64,000 nt of DNA, from contig JAZRXM010000044.1 of NCBI GenBank assembly GCA_045600205.1, positions 1 through 64,000 on the forward strand, written 5' to 3'. Origin of the DNA: Firm-04 sp045600205. GTDB taxonomy: Bacteria > Bacillota > Clostridia > Oscillospirales > Ruminococcaceae. A program made the translations under genes and the position numbers. Positions 57,875 through 64,000 of the stretch are shown in pieces. Under the pieces are notes generated by a model. It saw only the letters and a program-made list of their open reading frames with translations. It was not told the DNA's origin and ran no database searches. How positions within the stretch are numbered: position 1 is the first letter of the stretch; each line of letters starts with the position of its first letter.

Positions 57875-59215
57875 TTAGTTTGAAAATTCATCTTTTACAA
57901 TTTGTGCCTGACCACAAGATAAGCGACCCTCAGGACATTTCCCGGTTACGTAACAGCTCGGTCCCATCAGCCGATATACATCAGGCGATTTTGCACGTAA
58001 TTGCTTCAAAAGTGAAACAGCAACCGCTCGAATTTCCCATTGCGCACGGCGACAGGTTCGAAGCGCAAAGAAATGCTGCAACTCACGACCATTCATACAA
58101 CAAGTGACGTCCAACTGATTGCCCGCAAGCGCGAAATATTGCACCGCATACATCGGCAAGCCTTCGGAAAGAAGTTTTTTAAGCATCTGCGTGTTTTCTG
58201 TAAAAGCACTCTGATAAATGGAAAGTGCTTTCTCATTTGAAGCAATTGAATCAGGAAGCAAATACGTGTTTTTCTGCACCGCCTGCATAATATGCGGCAC
58301 AAGCACAGACTGAACACGATGACGCACCAAATGTGTCACCGCAGCAAGTGACAAATTTTTTATGTAAAAGTTAGCCGATATCAGTTCCAACTCCCGTGGG
58401 CGTTCGCCATGTACGATTTCTTCAAGAGATACGTTCATATCATTGGTATATGACCAGTTGGATAATGCAGCAGAACATACAATATCCCGCGCATTTGGTG
58501 TATCAAACAACAATTCCGTTTTTGCAGCCGAGACCATTGGATCCATAATTTCAGGCAGCGACTCAGGAAGCGCATAACGAAAAGAATCAGATTGATATTT
58601 TAACTGCATCTGATTCAACAGGTTCGGAAAATATTGTTCAAACTGTGTTTTCAACGATTCTCCGAGCTTTTTCAATTCAGGAAATACACTTCCCCGCCCC
58701 CATAACATTGCTGCAATCATATGCATTAACTCACGAGCATTCATTGTACAATAAAAATTACTACGAAAACAATAGGGCAGCAAAAAACGCGCATCTTCTT
58801 TCGGAATCTCTAATTCCAGAAGTGCGGCATACTTGTTAAATAGGTTATTCATATGTTGTGCAAACTGCGAGGAAATATGCTCAGGCAATTCAGGCAGATA
58901 GCATCCAACATTTGTAAAATCAACGTATCTTCGAGATTGTACGGTAAAAGAAGCCAATCGGAATTCAATCACAAACTCCTCAACACAAACGCTGACACTA
59001 TCAAATGCAAGAGAAAAAATCGCATGTTCAACGAGCGACTGATGCCCTGAAGCTACGACTTTTTCAATCAGCGACCCGTTATTTTCCTTTTCACGCGACC
59101 GATCCAGAATTTCAAGCGAAGTGCCCTGCGTAGTGGAAATTCGACCCGCCGCCGCACAGACAAGTTCGCCATTTGTTGATGCGGCAATGATTTGAACCTT
59201 CGGCTCTTTATACAT
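57875..59215 (-). CDS. thyX: Double-length ThyX-like FAD-dependent thymidylate synthase
   Basis: 446 aa from ATG 59215 (AAAGGAT upstream). Two ThyX-like halves lie in one chain. The N-terminal half (about 1-200) has LVEHAIFSLAF and EFRLASFTVQSRRY, where the usual RHR motif is altered to EFR but the Ser and Gln-Ser-Arg-Tyr part is kept. The C-terminal half (about 240-440) keeps RHRVQS and RELQHFFALR...AQWEIR but lacks the QSxRY part. ThyX makes dTMP from dUMP with methylene-THF, FAD and NAD(P)H, normally as a tetramer of 220-aa chains. Activity of this form is likely but not provable here. Confidence 0.85.
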   Translation of the reverse strand: MYKEPKVQIIAASTNGELVCAAAGRISTTQGTSLEILDRSREKENNGSLIEKVVASGHQSLVEHAIFSLAFDSVSVCVEEFVIEFRLASFTVQSRRYVDFTNVGCYLPELPEHISSQFAQHMNNLFNKYAALLELEIPKEDARFLLPYCFRSNFYCTMNARELMHMIAAMLWGRGSVFPELKKLGESLKTQFEQYFPNLLNQMQLKYQSDSFRYALPESLPEIMDPMVSAAKTELLFDTPNARDIVCSAALSNWSYTNDMNVSLEEIVHGERPRELELISANFYIKNLSLAAVTHLVRHRVQSVLVPHIMQAVQKNTYLLPDSIASNEKALSIYQSAFTENTQMLKKLLSEGLPMYAVQYFALAGNQLDVTCCMNGRELQHFFALRTCRRAQWEIRAVAVSLLKQLRAKSPDVYRLMGPSCYVTGKCPEGRLSCGQAQIVKDEFSN

Positions 59216-59343
59216 AACGATTATCCTTTCAGATACGTACTTTTCATATAACATAAATCACTCTGAGAAGCAAGTTGTCAATATAACTAATCAAAGCAAG
59301 ATGTCCGAACATATATTTTCAAGTATAAAACAAAATCCACTAT

Positions 59344-59991
59344 TTACGATGTATAAAATTTCGTAAATGCGTGTGATACAGTACAATCAGCTAGATGTCC
59401 GGTACAAACAGAAATCGAATAAGGAATATCATTAAATTGGAAAATTCCTTGATAGAACGAAAAGTTGTCTGCATCAGCATGAATAAACGAAATTTTCGCT
59501 TCAGATAAAGAAAAAGGGATATCAGCAAGCGGGAGCCGAATCCCTCCACCATGCCATTTTCCATATGCTTCTTTCAATGTCCAGATACGCGAAAACTCCG
59601 CATTTACATCATTTGAAGATTGTATCTGTTGTTGTTCCAAAGTTGTACAGACAGATTTTAATGCGGATTTACGAAATTTTCGTGGGGGTTCAGCATCAAT
59701 TCCAATGGGTTGACTGCTGACAGCACAAACAGCAAGACCACGGCAATGCGCCATATTGATGTGTAAAAAAGGATGTATTAGCTGTGGTTTTCCTTGTTCA
59801 TCACGCAACAAAAACGTGTGCGGGATACCATAAAATTCCTGCAAAACCGAAGAAACCATATTATAAGTTAAAAAATGTTCAACAGTATGTCTGCGTCGGG
59901 TTTCAATGGATTTCTCATCAGGCAATGGCATTGCAAAAACTCGAAAAAAGTTCGAATCTGCTGAATTTACAGACAGCAAAGGAAGAATCAT
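59344..59991 (-). CDS. 4'-phosphopantetheinyl transferase, Sfp type
   Basis: 215 aa. It transfers phosphopantetheine from CoA to a carrier protein. Family motifs are NMAHCRGLAVCAVSSQPIGIDAE (in part: PIGIDAE, the metal-binding aspartate) and FSRIWTLKEAYGKWHG (WTLKEAYGK). The length fits the Sfp group, which serves peptide or polyketide synthases or fatty acid synthase. No synthase is encoded nearby. Start ATG 59991 overlaps the deoC stop (ATGA), so it is translated together with deoC. Confidence 0.88.
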   Translation of the reverse strand: MILPLLSVNSADSNFFRVFAMPLPDEKSIETRRRHTVEHFLTYNMVSSVLQEFYGIPHTFLLRDEQGKPQLIHPFLHINMAHCRGLAVCAVSSQPIGIDAEPPRKFRKSALKSVCTTLEQQQIQSSNDVNAEFSRIWTLKEAYGKWHGGGIRLPLADIPFSLSEAKISFIHADADNFSFYQGIFQFNDIPYSISVCTGHLADCTVSHAFTKFYTS

Positions 59992-60632
59992 CAGTCAAAC
60001 AAAACAGCGGTCGAACTGGTGCCAATTCGATCACAGCCTGCTTCCAAAAATGCTTCCATCTGCTCGCGTGTACGAATTCCGCCTGCTGCCTTGATTTTCA
60101 CATTTTCGCCGATATTTGCTTTCAGGAGAGCAATATCCTCCAATTTTGCACCAGCTTTGCTATATCCTGTTGAGGTTTTGATATAATCAGCACCACCCTC
60201 TGTCACAAGCTTGCAAACACGTACTTTTTCGTCATCAGTAAGCAGACAGGTCTCTACAATCACTTTGAGGATTTTATTTTCAGCCGCTTTTCTGACAGCT
60301 TTAATCTGCTTCAAAACAACAGCATCTTCTTCATTTTTAAGATATCCAATATTAATCACCATATCAATTTCATCTGCGCCGTCTGAAACTGCTTTTGCCG
60401 TTTCATAAAGCTTGATGGAGGTGGTGGAATAACCGAGGGGAAAACCAATTACAGTGCAAACACGAAGTGTCGGAAATGCAGCTTTTGCGAGTTTTACATA
60501 GCACGGAGGAATGCAGACGGATGCCGTTTCATACTCAACAGCCTCACGACAAATTTTCGCAATATCCTCCCAACGAGCATCCTGTCGCAAACAGGTGTGG
60601 TCAACGTGCGCAAGAATCTCTTCATTTGTCAT
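59991..60632 (-). CDS. deoC: Deoxyribose-phosphate aldolase
   Basis: 213 aa from ATG 60632 (GGAAGGAAAGGG upstream). Class I aldolase that splits deoxyribose 5-phosphate to glyceraldehyde 3-phosphate and acetaldehyde, salvaging DNA-derived sugar. Active-site segments are LKVIVETCLL, YIKTSTGYSKAGA (Schiff-base lysine in this motif) and VKIKAAGGIRT. Length is standard. Other deo genes are absent here. The PPTase gene is coupled to its stop codon. Confidence 0.96.
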   Translation of the reverse strand: MTNEEILAHVDHTCLRQDARWEDIAKICREAVEYETASVCIPPCYVKLAKAAFPTLRVCTVIGFPLGYSTTSIKLYETAKAVSDGADEIDMVINIGYLKNEEDAVVLKQIKAVRKAAENKILKVIVETCLLTDDEKVRVCKLVTEGGADYIKTSTGYSKAGAKLEDIALLKANIGENVKIKAAGGIRTREQMEAFLEAGCDRIGTSSTAVLFD

Positions 60633-60654
60633 AATTTTCCCTTTCCTTCCGATC

Positions 60655-61047
60655 TTAACGGTCCTTGAACAGCATGGTTCGCGCCGCGCCGACAGCCAGA
60701 ACAACCGCACCGGCAAGCAACAGCGTCAACAAAGCGAACACGAGCCAAAGCACCGCAAAATCAACATATTTTCTTACAAAACAATACGTCAAAACATCCG
60801 CTGCCATGATTGCGAACATTCGGATACCATGTGACAGCATACTATGGAAAAATACAGATAATTCGTTTATTTTATGCGTTTGAGCATGACTTGCAAATGA
60901 TAAACAAGCCACAGTACCTAAAAAAAGGAGCAACAAAGACAGCATCATCCAGCCGCCGCGCAAAAATTCAAATGTCGGAAGCATAAGCAGTTGAAATGCG
61001 AAAATCAACGTATATGCGATCATATTTTGTTTACGCTGCGACATCAT
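60655..61047 (-). CDS. Small four-helix membrane protein, unknown
   Basis: 130 aa from ATG 61047 (GGAGG nine bases before). Four hydrophobic segments: about 9-25, 33-51, 71-90 and 97-118. No family recognised. It overlaps the end of the next membrane-protein gene by 17 bases and lies in a gyrA-membrane-membrane-deoC-PPTase run, so it is probably co-expressed. Function unknown. Confidence 0.7.
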   Translation of the reverse strand: MMSQRKQNMIAYTLIFAFQLLMLPTFEFLRGGWMMLSLLLLFLGTVACLSFASHAQTHKINELSVFFHSMLSHGIRMFAIMAADVLTYCFVRKYVDFAVLWLVFALLTLLLAGAVVLAVGAARTMLFKDR

Positions 61048-61495
61048 TCTGCTTCGCCTCCGATGATTTGTGCTTTTGCAGGAACAATGCGTCAATCGGC
61101 GAAAAAACGAGTAAAATCACACCATTGATCGTCAAACGCGCCGAATAAAGTGCCGTTAATTCTCGCAACTGAGAAACGCCGTCTGCCTCTGCGCCAAGCA
61201 AATTCAGATCCGGGTACATCAGGATATCTCGCACTGTCATCAATCCTGCACATAAAAACGGGAGCAAAATTGCAGCAAAAAACACGCTAAGACGAGATAT
61301 TCCTGTCTTTTCTTCCTGTTGGATACCATGATACAACAATGCCGTCAAAAGTGCAGAAATCATAAATAACCCGGCACTGATTTGCAACAAATCGCAGATT
61401 GCCCATACAAAAATCTGGAAAAACAGGCTGCCTGCAAGGACTGCCGCAAACCGCTTACAATAATCGAAAATCTCAGCAGATGTTTGCTTTTCCAC
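61031..61495 (-). CDS. Membrane protein, unknown
   Basis: 154 aa starting at GTG 61495 after GAGGTGAG. About four hydrophobic segments (about 17-35, 40-56, 68-88, 118-138), with short charged ends. No family recognised. It starts 18 bases after the gyrA stop and overlaps the next membrane-protein gene. Similar length and topology to that neighbour suggest a pair acting together; this is inference. Confidence 0.7.
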   Translation of the reverse strand: MEKQTSAEIFDYCKRFAAVLAGSLFFQIFVWAICDLLQISAGLFMISALLTALLYHGIQQEEKTGISRLSVFFAAILLPFLCAGLMTVRDILMYPDLNLLGAEADGVSQLRELTALYSARLTINGVILLVFSPIDALFLQKHKSSEAKQNDVAA

Positions 61496-61513
61496 GCAGG
61501 CTCACCTCAATTA

Positions 61514-64000
61514 TCATTCTTCCGATTCGTCAGAATCCTCGTCATCATCCACGATTTCATCCTCAACAGACTGCGACGCTTCCGCAGTTTCCTCCGCGAG
61601 TGCTTCCTGCTCCTGTGCCGCAAGCTCCTCCTCGGAAAGCTGCTCAACCTCACTGACCTCGGCAGTATCATCATGAACAGTACGGGTAAATGCGACAACG
61701 CGCTCATTTTCGGATACGCGCATGACACGGACGCCCTTCGCAATTCTACCCATAATGCGCACATCTTCTGAATAAATACGAATCAGGATGCCGTCGCTCG
61801 AAACCAGAACGATATCGTCATCCGCATCAACAACCTTGATGCCCGTAACAAATCCGCGCTCATCATCCGGCTTATAGTTCGTGACGCCCTTGCCGCCGCG
61901 ATTGCGAAGCGGATAGCTTTCGATCTCGCTGCGCTTGCCGAAGCCCTTTTCGGTAACGGTCAACAGTGTTGCGCCCTCACGAACTCTTGCCATGGACACG
62001 ATCTCATCGCCCTCACGCAATCTCATGGCGCGAACACCATGCGCGCTTCTGCCCTGCGGACGGATGCAGTTTTCATCCAGACGGATCGCCATACCCATTT
62101 TCGTTGCGATCATGAGCTGGTCTTTTCCACCGGTCATACGGACGCCTTCAATTTCGTCGCCCTCATCCAGTTTGATTGCAATCAAGCCGTTTTTGCGTAC
62201 ATTTTTGTATGCGGGAAGCGGTGTACGCTTGATTTTACCGTTCTTCGTGACAATGCAGATAAAGCTTTCGTCGTCAAATTCGCTGACTTTCATCATGGCT
62301 GCGATTTTCTCATTCTCAGCAAGCGGCAGCATGTTGATAATGTTTGTACCCTTGGAATCCTTGCCGCCCATGGGAATCTCAAAACAACGAAGATCAAACA
62401 TAATTCCGCGATTGGTGAAGAACAGAACATGGTCGTGGCTGGAGCCGACAAACATCTCGGAGGCAAAATCCTCCTCGCGCTGCTTCATGCCCGTAACGCC
62501 TTTGCCGCCGCGCTTTTGTGTTTTATAGATGGAAATCGGCACACGCTTGATATAGCCGAAATTCGTATAAGTGACGACACAATCCTCAACGGGAATCAGG
62601 TCTTCAATATCCATTTCGCCGCTGACATTTTCGATTTCGGTGCGGCGTTCATCGCTATACTGCGTGCGGATTTTTTCAAGGTCATCATGAATGATGCCCA
62701 GCACACGCTCCTTATGTGCAAGAATATCGCGCAGATCGTTAATTTTATCGCAGAGCGCACGGACTTCCGCAAAAATTTTGTCGCGTTCCAGACCTGTCAA
62801 CTGACCCAGACGCATCGCAATAATTGCGTCTGCCTGCTCCTCGGAAAGACCGATGGTCGCATACGGCACTTCGGAGGGATCAACGGTCACGCCCATTGCC
62901 GTGCGATACGCCTCATCAGTCATCAAAGTGGTCAGGTCGGTATCTGCAAATCGTTCCATCAGGCGATCTTTACCTTCCTGCTGGTTTTTCGAATTGCGCA
63001 AGATCTCAATGACCTCGTCAATGAAATCAAGTGCAACAAGGAAGCCTTGCAGGATATGTGCGCGTTCGCGTGCTTTTTTCAGATCAAAACGACTTGCACG
63101 CTGCACAACCTCGATCTGGAAATTGAGGTATTCTTCGAGAATCTGCTTGAGCGTCAGTTCCTTTGGCTCGCCATTGACCAACGCCAGCATGATGACGCCG
63201 TAGGTATCCTGAAGCTGCGTATAACGGAACAACTGATTGAGCACAAGATTCGGATTTGCATCCTTTTTCAGCTCAATGCAGATGCGCAGACCTTCTCTGT
63301 CAGATTCATCGCGGATATCATGGATACCCTCAACGCGCTTTTCTTTCGCAAGTGCTGCAATATCGGTAATCAGTTCCGCCTTGTTGACCATATACGGAAT
63401 CTCGTGTACCAAAATGCACTGACGGTTCTTGATCTCAACAATTTCGGTCTTGGAACGGACAGTCAGTTTGCCTCTGCCCGTTGCGTAAGCCGCACGGATA
63501 CCCGAGCGACCCATAATGATACCGCCTGTCGGGAAATCGGGTCCTTTGATAAAGCCCATCAGCTGTTCGAGCGTTGCTTCGGGATTCTCAATCAGATAAT
63601 CCAGACCGTCAATGACCTCGCCCAGATTGTGCGGCGGAATATGCGATGCCATACCGACTGCGATACCCTCGGAACCGTTTACCAGCAGACACGGGAATTT
63701 TGAAGGCAATACGACAGGTTCTTGCAAACGATCATCGTAGTTTGACTGGAAATCAACAGTTTCTTTCTGGATATCCGTCAGCATCTGCACGGACATTTTC
63801 GTCATTTTTGCTTCCGTATAACGGTAAGCAGCAGGCGGGTCGCCGTCAATGGAACCGAAGTTTCCGTGACCATCAACCAAAGGATAGCGCATGGAAAAAC
63901 TTTGTGCCAGACGTACCAGTGCCATATAAACCGAAGCATCACCATGGGGGTGATATTCACCCAGCACGGAACCGACAATGTCGGCGCACTTACGGTAAGG
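61514..64000 (-). CDS. gyrA: DNA gyrase subunit A (5' end beyond the window)
   Basis: The coding frame stays open to the window edge, reading YRKCADIVGSVLGEYHPHGDAS where the upstream part is visible (quoted in pieces: KCADIVGSVLG, EYHPHGDASVY). About 828 residues are present. The active-site tyrosine is in AAYRYTEAKMT and the quinolone-region serine in GDASVY is the usual one. A GyrA-box-type QKRGGKG lies in the C-terminal beta-propeller, which favours GyrA over ParC. The last 45 residues form a very acidic tail (about 25 Glu/Asp). gyrA is commonly near the replication origin. Confidence 0.95.
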   Translation of the reverse strand, partial: PYRKCADIVGSVLGEYHPHGDASVYMALVRLAQSFSMRYPLVDGHGNFGSIDGDPPAAYRYTEAKMTKMSVQMLTDIQKETVDFQSNYDDRLQEPVVLPSKFPCLLVNGSEGIAVGMASHIPPHNLGEVIDGLDYLIENPEATLEQLMGFIKGPDFPTGGIIMGRSGIRAAYATGRGKLTVRSKTEIVEIKNRQCILVHEIPYMVNKAELITDIAALAKEKRVEGIHDIRDESDREGLRICIELKKDANPNLVLNQLFRYTQLQDTYGVIMLALVNGEPKELTLKQILEEYLNFQIEVVQRASRFDLKKARERAHILQGFLVALDFIDEVIEILRNSKNQQEGKDRLMERFADTDLTTLMTDEAYRTAMGVTVDPSEVPYATIGLSEEQADAIIAMRLGQLTGLERDKIFAEVRALCDKINDLRDILAHKERVLGIIHDDLEKIRTQYSDERRTEIENVSGEMDIEDLIPVEDCVVTYTNFGYIKRVPISIYKTQKRGGKGVTGMKQREEDFASEMFVGSSHDHVLFFTNRGIMFDLRCFEIPMGGKDSKGTNIINMLPLAENEKIAAMMKVSEFDDESFICIVTKNGKIKRTPLPAYKNVRKNGLIAIKLDEGDEIEGVRMTGGKDQLMIATKMGMAIRLDENCIRPQGRSAHGVRAMRLREGDEIVSMARVREGATLLTVTEKGFGKRSEIESYPLRNRGGKGVTNYKPDDERGFVTGIKVVDADDDIVLVSSDGILIRIYSEDVRIMGRIAKGVRVMRVSENERVVAFTRTVHDDTAEVSEVEQLSEEELAAQEQEALAEETAEASQSVEDEIVDDDEDSDESEE

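Noticed and set aside
62039..63703. 554-codon plus-strand frame
   Set aside because: It is antisense to gyrA; the composition is that of a shadow frame.
1..64000. CRISPR arrays, insertion sequences, prophage or integrated plasmid
   Set aside because: I saw no regularly spaced direct repeats, transposase, integrase or phage structural genes.

Overview
The window reads as a chromosomal segment of an anaerobic, probably spore-forming member of the Clostridia, most like the Ruminococcaceae/Oscillospiraceae. The pointers are NifJ, Firmicute-type MreB, DivIVA and SepF, a SpoVAC protein, a lone MsmK-type sugar-transport ATPase, cell-associated GH5 and GH3 enzymes, an intracellular GH51 arabinofuranosidase, an acetyl-CoA-type MetA and an unusual double-length ThyX. 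Most genes have strong purine-rich ribosome sites, and more than a dozen sigma-A promoters have the -35 and -10 hexamers 17 bp apart. I see no insertion sequence, prophage, CRISPR array, tRNA or rRNA.

Layout. 0-11 kb: a DUF2812 membrane protein, nifJ, mreB, the GH51 gene with a multi-pass membrane protein, an ECF sigma/anti-sigma pair and a lone spoVAC. 11.3-15 kb: a GntR(YtrA)-ABC-permease-permease-CPBP protease operon. 15-22.4 kb, minus strand: the conserved origin-proximal block rpmH-rnpA-yidD-yidC-jag-mnmE-mnmG-rsmG, carrying three perfect ParB (parS) sites but with neither dnaA nor parAB beside it. 22.7-39.2 kb, mostly plus: purB, secDF, a TIM-barrel isomerase, nrdR, rsuA-type synthase, msmK, an FAD oxidoreductase, a three-gene biotin transcarboxylase-like set, metA, and a DUF2975/HTH/DUF2809 operon. 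39.2-47.4 kb: a two-component system, a GGDEF/EAL protein with a ruined GGDEF motif, phosphofructokinase, a NagZ-like GH3 lipoprotein and an SGNH-fold protein without its serine. 47.8-64 kb, minus: GH5 endoglucanase lipoprotein; rluD, lspA, divIVA, sepF, yggS, HlyD-like, hfq, miaA, mutL, thyX; then PPTase, deoC, two small membrane proteins and gyrA, which runs off the window.

How the genes fit together. Plant-polysaccharide breakdown (GH5, GH51), sugar uptake (MsmK) and glycolysis (PFK) feed pyruvate to NifJ. The transcarboxylase-like set would exchange carboxyl groups between oxaloacetate/pyruvate and an acyl-CoA, as in succinate/propionate metabolism. The division and envelope genes (mreB, sepF, divIVA, lspA, yidC, secDF) and the RNA-modification and RNA-chaperone genes (mnmE, mnmG, rsmG, miaA, rluD, rsuA, hfq) are housekeeping.

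The most interesting non-coding signals are an interleaved (pseudoknot-type) pair of helices filling the 5' leader of hfq directly after its promoter, a parS site built into the centre of a 36-bp perfect palindrome that also looks like the terminator between two convergent genes, and a perfect DnaA box in the divergent rpmH/purB spacer where dnaA would normally begin.
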